Assembly (NCBI GenBank): GCA_037975125.1
Contig: CM075862.1
Span: 44,019,777-44,083,776 of the forward strand
DNA: 64,000 nucleotides
Source: Latrodectus hesperus
Taxonomy: Eukaryota > Arthropoda > Arachnida > Araneae > Theridiidae
Direction: 5' to 3'
Shown here in pieces: positions 26,944 to 38,090 of the stretch; position 1 is the first letter of the stretch, and every line of letters begins with the position of its first letter. Under the pieces are notes generated by a model. That model was given only the letters and a program-made list of their open reading frames with translations, had not been told where the DNA came from and did not search any database. The position numbers and the translations under genes are program-made.

Positions 26944-26949
26944 TACTTT
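26904..26949. repeat. 46-bp perfect palindrome around (AT)14
   Basis: AAAGTAGTG, then (AT)14, then CACTACTTT. The nine-base unique arms are exact reverse complements, so the whole 46 bp is its own complement. Confidence 0.95.
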
Positions 26950-28090
26950 CTGTATTGTAATTTGCGTAGCTGCTTTAATTTCTGTTATTGTTCAATAAAT
27001 ATTTCATATTAATCAACTTTAGAATTTTTCTTTTAAATCCGCAGTTAAAACAATATCTTGAAATAATTAATAACAATCGAGAAAGGAAAATAGAAGTATA
27101 ATTTATAAAATAAAAAGTAAAAAAATCAAGAATATAATGTAAACTTACTTTAAGGAAAGATTTTTTTATTGAATTTGAAATTAAATTTGTCAATTGTCAT
27201 TTTTCATTTTTGTGCGAAAACCTAAATATAACCACAATTTATTTTATTCGGATTTAAGAACTCTAAATAAATTTGATACTATTTTTTCAATATTCAATTT
27301 TCAAACAGTATGAAACATATTAGTAGTGAGCTATCACTTAAAAAAGCAGATAGTATCCATAAATAGGAAACTAGTTTTCAAAGGAAATTTGACAATAAAA
27401 CCTTTAAGCCAATGACAGTAAAGCATTTTTTCAAGAAATAAATACATTTGCAGATGGAAAAGTTTTCACAAAACTTATTTGAAATATATGAAATTTCATT
27501 GCTATCCGATAATTGTATAAAGATCAATATTTCGCATTAATCACACAAATCTGTAGTAAAAATTAAAGCTGGAAGATTGTATTAGTTATCAAATTTCTAT
27601 AATATCTTATAGGAAATGAATTTATCCATGGATTCGCATAGAATATTTGCCTTTATTATTACTTATATTTTTTTAAATTTTATTACTAAATACTTCATCG
27701 GTAAACGTATTATGATAAAAAAAAATCTACAATAAAAGATTTAAAGAATATGCCGGAAAATAAATTATAACTTGATTTGAGAAAATTTAAATTATGATAT
27801 AAATAAAATATATGGTTACAAAAATGTTTAATTATACGAATTTTTAATTTTTAAATTTTTTAACTACACGAAAAATATATTATTAATATATTATTTTAAC
27901 TACTTAATTAAAAAGTTGTATTAAAAATCTGTATGTATTATCAATTAACTAACTGCACATTTTTTTTAAAGTATTTCCCAAATTATTTTACACATATTAT
28001 GATTTTAAATTATTTTTAAATCTATGAATGCAATTAAGTAAATCAGTTTTCGATTATTTATGAAATTAATAAAACGTCTAAAACTATTTA
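26950..28090. other. AT-rich sequence without a gene
   Basis: Nothing recognised. A 72-codon minus frame at 26975-27193 is low-complexity and is treated as chance. Confidence 0.55.
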
Positions 28091-28380
28091 AGTGTTTTTG
28101 AGTTCAAGCTTCTCGTTTTAGTAGTTCAGTAATACTTGTCCTGGAGAACACAACTTTCAGTGGCAGATGTGACAGCGGAGGATAGATGGCGCTGAGTGCA
28201 AGGTTCCCTTTGCATTTGCGAAAAGGGAAGATGTGAGAGGAGAGGGAAAACCTTCTCTCAGGAGTCTTCTCGAGTGATTCACGGCTGTCAGGGAACATCC
28301 AGATCACAAAACCCATTCCAGGAGTCCGGGAGAGAAAATCCTCTCTTTACACACTCTTCGTTAGGGGGCCGTCCAATTAT
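28091..28380. other. GC-richer island, unknown
   Basis: About 290 bases of balanced composition including GATAGATGGCGCTGAGTG at about 28181. Short frames on both strands show no known domain. A similar GATAGATGGCACCACC phrase occurs at about 55163 within another GC-richer block, which could mean a shared old repeat. Confidence 0.3.
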
Positions 28381-28795
28381 AAAAATAAAGTATTCAATAT
28401 TTCAGCTCAGATTCTCATTATGTACATTTAATCTTTATTTTGACCCGTTATATTTCTTACATTGTTATAAAACTGAATTATTATATAAACTTGAATATTA
28501 AACAATAGAATAAATCAAATTAAGAGAGTTATAAGTTATTTATTTTGAAAATAACTTAGAACATGATAAACTAATTATGATAAGCAATTTTATTACTTGT
28601 GAAATAAGCATTTTACGAAAGTAATTTTTTTTTCACTTTTTGATTATAGCATTTTTGAACTTACAATGTAACATTAAGTTTTTTTGTCTCTAGGTGACCT
28701 ATAATGAAGTCAAATTAAATAAAATCCTTAATGGAAAATAATTCTTCATTACAAATGTTATTTTGGATTATTCATATAACAACATACATATTTTT

Positions 28796-28797
<2 letters not shown>
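28381..28797. other. AT-rich sequence without a gene
   Basis: Nothing recognised on either strand. Confidence 0.55.

Positions 28798-28880
<83 letters not shown>
28798..28880. repeat. (TA)n tract, probable 3' tail of the adjacent SINE
   Basis: About 83 bases of TA alternation directly abutting the 3' end of the minus-strand SINE at 28881-29143. Confidence 0.93.
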
Positions 28881-28883
<3 letters not shown>

Positions 28884-29141
28884 GATGGTGGGCACTTAGC
28901 TGACGAACCCTATGCCACAACAAGGCCAGAAACTGTTACTCATTTGTCGTTACCCATCGGACACCTGTGGACCAAGTCACGGAGGCGAGTGGCATAGCCC
29001 ACGCCATACCACCACGAACCCGATTATAGGGTGGGTCACATTCATATATCATCATAGAGAAACACAGAGAAAGAAAGTAACATCCATGCCCGAACCAGGA
29101 CCCACAGCTCAGGAATCAGAAACGCTGACCACTCAGCCCTC

Positions 29142-29143
<2 letters not shown>
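28881..29143 (-). repeat. Second tRNA-derived SINE family, flanked by (TA)n on both sides
   Basis: On the minus strand it begins CCGAGGGCTGAGTGGTCAGC (A-box region), continues through GTGGGTCCTGGTTCGGGCAT (a diverged B-box region), shares GGGCATGGATGTTACTTTCT with the other SINEs' head, and then has a different body ending GTGCCCACCATCTGA. Instead of a (CAA)n tail it runs straight into (TA)n. The 5' side also abuts (TA)n. Head similarity with the SINE at 25275 suggests a common tRNA-related ancestor with a different 3' half. Confidence 0.75.

Positions 29144-29228
<85 letters not shown>
29144..29228. repeat. (TA)n tract on the 5' side of the SINE
   Basis: About 85 bases of TA alternation starting directly after CCCTCGG and ending at TTTAAACTG. 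Its length is nearly equal to the tract at 28798-28880. Confidence 0.95.
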
Positions 29229-29231
<3 letters not shown>

Positions 29232-30435
29232 AACTGATATATTTAAGATGTTAGCTTAGCTGCTTAATAGAAAAAGTTTTTAATTAACTGAGTAGTTTGG
29301 AAAAAATCTTTGCATCGAAACATAATTAGGAATAAAAATTACGAATATAATTAAATTATAAATAAATATTAAGCTTTAAAATTTCTCTAACTAGAAAGAA
29401 ATTTATTTTTATTCCTTATTGATTATTTAATTCGTATTTCGGATAGAATCACTAAAACCAAAAACTAGAATGACAATGCTTTGACTACATATTTTTTCGA
29501 AAAGTATCAGACTTCCTGATATTCAATTGAAAAAAAAAAAAGCTGGGGCTCATGTAGAGTAATCCATAAAAGTATTTGAAAAAATGTCTGAGAGATGTGA
29601 AAAAAATTATTTCATCTGAAAATATTGTAGAGGAAAACAGAAGTTTATAATGAAAATCTTATAAAATTTTTTCCCAATTATTCATTAACTTTAAAATGAC
29701 TTTCTCTATTAGTTGCTTGGGACAGTCAAGCAGAGATCTAAACAGAGACCACTTGTTCCTCATTTTGAACCATTCCGAAGTTAGGAGGTCAATATTTAGA
29801 TGATGACCTTTATCCCACACATCAACAGCGGAGGGACATTGACTCATCGGAACATGTACTGATTCTTTCAGCAAGTCATCCTTGGTGAAAGGTTGGTATT
29901 GAACTCACTTTCTTCTAATCACCAGAATGGTGCTTTTTCTCCACATAGTTACTAAAGTATCGTTAAAGGAGGTTTTGTAATAAGTTCGTAACAGAAATGA
30001 ACTACTTCGACACCGTCAAAAATTAATGATGGAACCACCATGAATCTATGAATCACCATATATTACCAAGTGCATATTTTTGTATAAGTTGTCAAAGGAT
30101 AATTGTTTTCATAAAAGTACATCCGATCGATTTTCTCAAATACTTTTTCGTACAGAATTTAAAAGTGCAATTTATCACTGATCGAGAAAGTATAGAGGAT
30201 GCAAGATATAAGAAATATTTAAAAAAAACTTAAATTTGAATTTTTTTTAATTTGAATCACACAGCATTAATCTGAACGTCCCTAATATAAGTAAATGTCA
30301 ACTTAATTACTTGTCGTATTGAAAGATATAACTGCAATGAATACCGGGACATTAACCTAAGAGGTAACATCTTCAAATTAACGTTACTAAAAAAATTCAG
30401 ATCAATTCTACTGAAAAAAGCATAATTTCTTATTA
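29229..30435. other. AT-rich sequence with one uncertain minus-strand frame
   Basis: A 71-codon minus frame at 29659-29874 has normal-looking composition (for example VWDKGHHLNIDLLTSEWFK) but no family I recognise. Upstream sequence on that strand is interrupted by stops. It may be a fragment of an old gene or transposon. The rest is AT-rich. Confidence 0.35.
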
Positions 30436-31442
30436 CAGTTGAGCTCCAATTATCCGAACTCCATCTATCCAAACCCCTTTCAGTATTTCAGAAATATTAG
30501 ACTAAAAAAAAAAAAATGATAAAAAGGAAAAAGCTCAAATTAAAGATAAGAGAAGGGAGAATATGAGAATGAGACGTGTCACTAAAGAAGAATTCAAAAA
30601 TATTCTTTTTAAAATTCATGACTGTTCATAAGCTAGTGATGAAGGTATACAAGAATGGATAGTGAATCAGACTCTAGATTTCAACTAGCAAATGGTGATA
30701 AACATATTGAAAGTGTCGAAGGAGAACTGGACCTAAATGTCAAAGATGAAACGGACACGGGAGTCCGGGGAGAAAATGAGAAAAAGGAAAAAGCTCAAGA
30801 AAAGGAAGGGCAAGAGAAGATGAGAAGAGCGTGTCCCTTGATCAATTCATAAACATTCTTTTGAAAATTCCTGAATCTTCAAAAGTTAGTGCTGAAGATA
30901 TAGGCGAATGGATTATGAATGTGGCCTTAGATTTCAAATTGTAAATGATGGCACACTTATTTAAAGTGTTGATTAAGAAGAGAGATCTTGATGACCAAGT
31001 AGAAGCAGATATGAGACCATCTCTTAGAGAAGCATTTGTCGGCTTTGAAACTGATTTGAAATGGATGGAATATCAGCCCGAGTATGACTACATAGAAATT
31101 CTCTCTGTCAAGCGGATGTGCTATTTAGCCAAAACATATGAAGACTGTGAAACATCTTATTGTAACCGAGATTTTCAATAAGCAATAATCTTCATGCATA
31201 GTATTGTACATAGAATACTGTATTAATATACAGCACTTGTAAGTACCTTGTAAAGTGTTGTCTTTTTATTTAATTCATTAAAAAAAATTTCATTGAAAGT
31301 GCGTCGTTTTTTCTCCCATTTTCAAAATACAATAATTAATTTAAATGGAACCTTTTTTTGAAAAAATCCAATTATCCGAGTTTTTTTTTTATCTGAATGG
31401 AATCTGGTCCCAAATGATTCAAATAATTGGAACTGCACTGTA
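30434..31442 (+). mobile_element. Tigger/pogo-like DNA transposon, 1,005 bp, with TA target duplication
   Basis: The element spans 30436-31440 between TA dinucleotides (30434-30435 and 31441-31442). The left end reads CAGTTGAGCTCCAATTATCC, and the right end read inward reads CAGTGCAGTTCCAATTATTT. These share CAG and CCAATTAT at matching positions and fit the CAGT...ATTATCCGAA ends of Tigger elements. At 1.0 kb it is too short for an intact transposase of about 500 aa, so it is an internally deleted derivative. A block beginning GATAAAAAGGAAAAAGCTCA at about 30518 recurs 260 bp later (about 30778) and can be followed for about 170 bp. Confidence 0.82.
30655..31181 (+). pseudogene. C-terminal remnant of a Tigger/Jerky-like transposase
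   Basis: Two open pieces at 30655-30852 and 30945-31181. The second contains MRPSLREAFVGFETDLKWME followed by QPEYDYIEILSVKRMCYLA. It matches the pattern of the C-terminal tail of Tigger/Jerky-family proteins, an acidic helix region ending with an L.LKR.R-like helix. The DDE catalytic core and DNA-binding domains are absent. The first piece is acidic and Lys-rich and lies in the internally repeated segment, so part of the tail is duplicated. No functional start is apparent. Confidence 0.6.
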
Positions 31443-31860
31443 TTGAGTAATATAAATTATCCTTCGAACTACTTACTTATAGTCTAAGACAAAACGATAA
31501 TCCAAGAAAATCTAGCACCCATTTTCAGATGAATTATATCAAGTGCACATTTGTAAAATCAAAATAATCATGTGATAATAGAATAATGAATAGAAGAAGC
31601 ATGATCAATGAGTAATAAAATCAAAACATAATGCTAGTTTTTTATGAGCTGTAGTTACTAAATTTAAACATTTCATGCTTCATTCTTAGAGCAAAGCACA
31701 GATAAAAGATTTGAAATACATCGAAACAAATATTTAAGCAGTCTAGTTATGTGCCTGTTAACAAACATTTTGATGATACTAGAAATTATGATATGATTTG
31801 GTCATGTGATCAATGGGTGAGTAAATTTATAAAACAATATGAGAATATGACAATATATAC
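31443..31860. other. AT-rich sequence without a gene
   Basis: Nothing recognised on either strand. Confidence 0.5.
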
Positions 31861-31864
31861 GTAT

Positions 31865-31931
31865 GATATATATATATATAGCTCTATATCTACATGGATG
31901 GATATATACGTATATATCCACAGGTGATATA

Positions 31932-31982
<51 letters not shown>
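31865..31982. repeat. Complex TA-rich repeat with internal 22-bp palindrome
   Basis: A short TA run (31865-31880), then TGGATATATACGTATATATC followed by CA (31899-31920), a perfect 22-bp palindrome, then GGTGATATATC and a longer TA run (about 31932-31982). Confidence 0.92.
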
Positions 31983-31986
<4 letters not shown>

Positions 31987-32639
31987 TATGTGACATTGTT
32001 TCCTGAGAGTTTCCTGGTTTTCCCTTTTTGACAAGTGAATATGACCCACTATCAATGAAAAATACTCCCATAAGATAGTTAGAAGCGGATATTCATATAC
32101 CTTACAAATAGACAGATGATATATGTTTATAACTAACGTGATGTTGATATTCTCAATACAAACAATGACATATATATTAAGGTACTATAAGAGTTCTGCA
32201 GGAATTTGTCATTATAAAATTTCTTTAATCAGAAGTTCCAATAGACAAACGATTATCTAAAATACAAAGTGTTTCTTAAGTTACTTAAGCGAATATCATT
32301 TATGTAAAAACTATATGCTTACCTTAAAACAAAATTATTTTTGCATAAGTTTAGGATTCAAACACAAAATTAATTTCGTATATAAATTTTGATTTAAAAC
32401 TCTTACCAATTTTTAAGATTAAGATTGGAAACATTTGAATTCAGAAAAGAGTTCATTAAAGTTTCTACATTTGAATCGTTAATCTTTTCCAATGCTCGAT
32501 GAATTTGAATCGTCCATCCATAAATCATCTCAGAAATCGAAAATATATGGTACAGTATTTTCAAAAGTAACGCATTCTAAGCATTAATGTTCATCGATAT
32601 GAAATTGGCTTTAGTTACTCGAAAAATTTAGTTTTCCTT
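31983..32639. other. AT-rich sequence without a gene
   Basis: Nothing recognised on either strand. Confidence 0.55.
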
Positions 32640-32880
32640 GGTGAACAGTCCCCCTAACTAAAGGATTTGGCCAGTGAACGGGGCTTTGGCGGCATCCTTA
32701 CCAATATCACCCATCTGATGCGCCAAGTAGGTACCTGGAGTGCCTAATATGTCCAACTCTCGCGCCAAAGATTGGCGCTACAGCCTGATTAACCGTAGAG
32801 GGTTAAGAGCATCCAGTCCCCCTGCCTAAATTGAATTGGATCAAAATACGATACCCGCCATCACACAATGATGGGAAAAA
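32640..32880. other. GC-richer block, possible unfamiliar retroposon
   Basis: Abrupt balanced composition (GTGAACGGGGCTTTGGCGGC, CTCGCGCCAAAGATTGGCGC) inside AT-rich DNA, about 240 bp, ending near a GATGGG phrase and a T/A run. Size and sharp borders suit a SINE-like insert, but no A/B boxes or target duplication were found. Confidence 0.3.
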
Positions 32881-35410
32881 TTTTTTTCACTTCAGTTCTA
32901 CGAGTGTTTTTTTATTTCATTGTTATAAAAAAACTGCGAGAAGGAAAATGTGCCGATGCGTCTTTTTCGATTAAGTTTCGCGTTAAATTGAGAAATTCTC
33001 TGTCAGTTTTGAGTTCACTGCAATATTGAACACTTACAAATTGCTGAAGGGGGGATTTCGATGCTCCTGAAGGAAGAAAGGTGTAGAAGAAAATCTGCTC
33101 ACAACTGTTCTTTTTTAATAATTCTCCTCTGCCTCCCCTCCCATTCATTCTTCCGAGAAATAAGAAGCCCAAACACTTCAACTCTTCTCAAGTGCCAATT
33201 TAGTCTCCCCTCTCTCCTTCCCATGAAGAAAATAACAGATATAAATTACTACTGAAATGAAATTTTTAGTAAACGAGCTAAGAATTAGGTGCAACATTTG
33301 TATCCTGATACTTTGAAGTTGTTTCATCAATTTTTTAAGGAAGTTAGATTGGAATTTAAGGAAGTTTTTTTTTCAATATGGCATTCGAATCCTATCGTTG
33401 ATTGACTCAAATCTCGGAAAAGTTTAAAAAAAAACGCAAGAAATAAAACGAAAGTGAAGACTAGAATTAATTTAAATTAGTGTAACTATATTAATATACA
33501 TATATAATAAAAATGTAATGGTGAAAACATTTTTACTAGATAAATATTTAGTTATATTTGCAGTTGATTATATATATAAAAAATATAGAGTTATTTGGCA
33601 ACAAAAGAAAATGAGAGGAGAAAATAATATGAATTTTTTTTATTTTTTCGTTTCAATATGAGAATTGGCAAACTACTTTTTTTCTCTGTTGAGAAAGTAA
33701 ATTGACTCTAATAATTCATTTGAATTAATGAAACTATGTTTCATAAGTTATTCAAAAGTCTTTTTTGCTTCAAAAATATATTACAATATATTCTATAATT
33801 TAAGTAATAGATTATATTTACGTAATTAATTACAGATAACTTATAGCGGTCAATTACTACATTTCAAGAAAATATCTAAAGCAAAACACCTTGCCGAAAT
33901 TTTCTGTGTTGGTTTTAAATTTTCACTAAGCTTATTTATTTGGAGACTGGACAGAAATTTCCTAGATTTTTATCTTGTTAGTGCAAATATAGGGTCCACA
34001 ACTAATGACATCTTTTAAGAAGACAAAATAAAATAATAGAAATTTTAGCATCAGTTTTGAATTATTAAGATTCCTACAACATTGCACCAAAATAATGGTT
34101 AGTACATAATAAATCTTCTTAAAGCCTATTTCTAAATTTATTCAATTGTATTAAAATAATTCAAAAATAAAAACTTTACATTTTTAAAATTTAAGAATTA
34201 TATTTTTATTTGAGAATGAAATTTTATTTGAAAAAATAATTCCTCTCATTTTTACTTATTCAAAAGTTTTTTTTTTTTTTTTTTTTTTTTTTTACATAGA
34301 TTATTAATAAGTAAAAATGTATTTTCAAAAATTGTATATCTTTTTAGATTTGCGAGTTTGATATCAATATTTGACAAATTATTAAATATAATATACAAGC
34401 TTGTGTTAACTTTTTTACTTATCCAAGTATGCTTTTGTAAAACTTAAGGCTTGAATTGAAATTCTAATTGTATCGTTTCCGTGTATGCTTTGTAAAAAAC
34501 ATATCTACTGGTTGTTTTAAACAGATTGATATGATACTTGTTATTAGATTTAGTGATATATTTGTCACAAACTTAGTAATACTTGTTATTTATTACCAAT
34601 ACTTGTTACTTTCTAGAAATTTTTGTTTAGCTATATTGAACCCAAATGGTCTGCAGCTGTGTTAATTCATGATCATCTAATAAAAACATGGCTTGCTTTA
34701 ATAATTACAAATTCCACACACGAGGTTCATTTTAAATATTTAAATTTTTCCGTATTCACTTAGTCTTAAAATAACCAGGCATGAAACTCATCGAACACAC
34801 AATTATAAAATAAATTTTAACAGTTTCTAACTATTTTAGGTCCCCATTCATATTCTAAGGAGTATGGTAGAAGTTATTCACACTACCCGTGCACCTTTTT
34901 CAGAACCTTGCTTCAACTTTTTACAAACCTTGCTTTTCAAACTTTGATTTTGTATGTTCAAAAAGTTCCTTCATTCAGTATGAAATCGAAACTTCATGAT
35001 TAGATGTTAAATGCGTTTTTCATTGTTTCTTGTCTTTTTAATACATTTTATTTGAATTTGATTAAAACCAACCACATTCTTATTTGTTAAAGTATATTGT
35101 ATAAAAGCAAAATTATATTTTAAAAAAATGCAACTGAAAATAACTCTTCGTAATTTTGTGAAATCCAAGTGATGAGAAAAGGAAAACATTTGGCAATATT
35201 TTCTAATAAGAATCTTGAAACTAGTTTAGTTGCATTTATTTGAACTTTGATGGCATGAATAATGATATTTTGGCTGCATAAGGAATCAAATTCACCAGAT
35301 TATTAACACACCTGTAACTTCTTTACGAAAACTTCAGTCACAATACGTACAATATAAATGAGTATTCTTAGTACTATTCGTATATCTATTGTTCCTAATT
35401 ATCCGGAATG
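32881..35410. other. AT-rich sequence with a poly-T tract
   Basis: Includes a run of 27 T at 34267-34293. Short plus and minus frames (32912-33255, 34468-34665) have no known domain. The 32940-33250 stretch is somewhat less AT-rich. No gene is supported. Confidence 0.55.
34267..34293. repeat. Poly-T run (27 bases)
   Basis: Uninterrupted T. On the minus strand this would be a poly-A, but no retroposed gene was recognised next to it. Confidence 0.95.
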
Positions 35411-35480
35411 TGGTGGTTATAATTAGATTAATCTGTTGTTTATAGTTATAAACAACAGATTAATCTAATTATAACCACCA
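35411..35480. repeat. Perfect hairpin: two 34-bp arms with a 2-base spacer
   Basis: The left arm (35411-35444) starts TGGTGGTTATAATTAGATTA. The centre is GT (35445-35446). The right arm (35447-35480) is the exact reverse complement, ending TAATCTAATTATAACCACCA. No mismatch in 34 pairs. Flanking bases 35410 and 35481 do not pair. Confidence 0.98.
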
Positions 35481-37472
35481 AATACAAAAAATACAGTTTT
35501 ATATATTCAACTAAGTAAAGCACGAAAAAATTACCCCATACACACCTTAAAACTCTATAGTAAAATTTTTGTTTCACGCATATCTTTTACTAAGCCTACT
35601 TTGAATTCAGCACTTTCTATTCACAGTATATTCATTTTTAAAGTGTGATTTTCGTATTTCTTAGCTGAAAATCTTGAGAAGTCAAATTCCAGTTTCTTTT
35701 TATAAAAAAATCATAAAACTATTGAAAAAATATTTATATCTATGGCATTTCCTAATCATAGAATTAAGTTGTTGCTGACTTTAATATTATAAACTTTATT
35801 AAAACCGAAATTCATAAAATAGAGGTTTAGCATATAGTTTTTTTTCTAGTGTTTCATTATTTTATTTCTTCTAACATATTTGAAATTTTGAGATTGCCAT
35901 TAAAATTTAATTAAATATATAATTAAAATTTATAAAGCAAGCATTTAAAGTGCTTGTAAGCAAAACTTGAAATAGCTAGGCCTTAAAGTATACACAAAAC
36001 TAATTTTATAAAAAAAAAATTTCATTTTTAAAAACACATAAAAAGTAAATGCAAAATTGTAATTCCAATGAATGTTCTTATTAATTTTCCATGACAAGAG
36101 ATTATGTTTTCTAAGTAAGAATTCAAAATTGTGGTAAAATCCTTTTATTTTTCATTATCTTTTATTATTTCGAATTTGTATTTTCTCTTTTAATCATATA
36201 AGCAAAGAATAAAATATACATTTCGGAATTTTTCTCTTTTATGATTATTTTTCTTATTTTTGTTCTTATTTACATTAGAATTTATTTCATTGATATTAAC
36301 ATTCAGAATGAGTTCGTTCTTTAGATTAAGCTTTACTTTTTTTTTCATTTTATTTTATCACGTGAAAATTCCTTAAATTCAAACTATTCTTTTATTTGCT
36401 TTAAGGCTAAAAGCAAATAAATGAGTAGGGGGTATTAAATATTTTATTAACGCTTCTTTTTCTGTGCACTTAATTCAAAAAAAATTTAAGAATACATAAT
36501 TAAACTCTCTTTCTGAATAATTTCAATTAATCATTTTTTACCTTTATATATAAGTATAATGCAGGAATTATTCTATTATTCCGAAAATCCACACAAGCCA
36601 GTTCATTTTTACCATAAATAATTTAAGTCTGCATGTGCTTATCACAGAAGTTATTGCTTATAGAAATTGGTAGAGTGATTAACAGATGTTCTTATTGTAA
36701 TTATAACATATGCTATTTTGATTAATTTTACCTATTGTAAACTTTTAATTAAAAATAAATGCATTTCTTTGAGATTGAAATTATTAGGGAAACATAAAGA
36801 ATATTTTTAAACCATTGTCCGTAGATTACTAGAGAATGCAAATATTTCTGCAACAAATCGTTATTTTAGAAGAATTTTAGCATCATTTTTTTATAATTAC
36901 TCTTCTTTCCCATTGTTGCTTGTGAATAAGTTGAGAAGAAACGATATGTTTTTGCATTTTCCGAAAAAAAATATTCTTACAACATTTTCTCTCGGAAAAT
37001 CCATATGTTTGTTTTCTCCTAATAGTTCAACATTTATTTTCAATAATTTGTGTTTCAATAAATTATTGAAAAAAATATATATTGGAATGCGTCACATAAA
37101 AATTTTCCTCGAAAAATAATTCTATAAATACTTGGAATCCAGTTTAAACTGTAAATTCCTGTAAAATTAAATTTATGTGAAAAAAATGATCGTAGGGGTG
37201 CATAGTAAAAGCAATTCGGGAGAATTTTCTATGGGTAATGAGACTTATTCCCATGTCCTAAAGTTGGGATCATCAGAAACACCTGCATTAAAAAATGTAA
37301 AAAGTACAAACATAATACTCGTCTTTTTCTCTTCAAAAATACTGAGATTGAACCTTTTTAACTACACCCTTTAAAAAACATGATCGTATTACTGGTCCAT
37401 TAAATTACTCTTACATTGCATATATGCTGACACCGCATAATAAATATCCTAACAACTGAAAATGGTGTAAAA
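35481..37472. other. Extremely AT-rich sequence without a gene
   Basis: No frame of note. Open stretches at 36913-37374 are low-complexity and lack motifs. Confidence 0.55.
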
Positions 37473-38090
37473 AGTGTTGTTGTTGTTATATAATGCCGGA
37501 AGGTAGGATTTTCACCTCCTTCCAACTCTACAAAGGGTAGAAACTGTATCACTTTATCTAATCAGAGACACTAATGGGCTTGCCATCATATCACCAAAAG
37601 TGGGTGAGTCTTCGCAAATTAGAAACAAGAATCAAGCAAAAGACACCCAAGAAATAAATATTTATTCTAATAAAATTAATAAAAATATTAAAAAAACTAT
37701 TTTGCATTGTATTTCAGGAGAAATTTTATTGGATAGTAAGCTGTATTTACGATTCACGAAGGAGAAAAACCAGAAATCTAAAAAATCTCGACGGATGACC
37801 ATGCATAAAATAGAAATGTTGTTCTTCTCAACTGTTCACTCAAGACTGGATTATTGCCTGGACCCTTCTATCACAAAGAAAGTAGTCTTGTTAGTCTAGA
37901 AACTTGTTGTTGCACCAGCATGCTTCCAGCCATGATTGGGCTCTACCAGTTAGATTGAAGCAGCCGGGTAGAATCTTCGTGATTTTGGAGGAGGCAACAA
38001 AAAGAAGACCCCCAATAATTGGCCTGCCACCCCCCAGATATTTTAGACTAGAAAGTAGTAGTCCACGGTGATTCTCCCTTCAATATTACC
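37473..38090 (-). repeat. Probable retroposon 3' ends with (CAA)n tails
   Basis: On the minus strand a GC-richer segment ends CCGGCATTATATAACAACAA at about 37473-37500, close to the end of the SINEs (GGCATAAAACAACAAC). A second end, GGTGCAACAACAAG, occurs at about 37904-37918, with GC-richer sequence upstream to about 38060. The bodies are not ones I recognise, and 37600-37899 is an open but featureless frame on the other strand. Confidence 0.35.

Noticed and set aside
34267..34293. Processed pseudogene marked by poly-T/poly-A
   Set aside because: No coding remnant or target duplication was seen beside this run or the similar one at 58372-58398.
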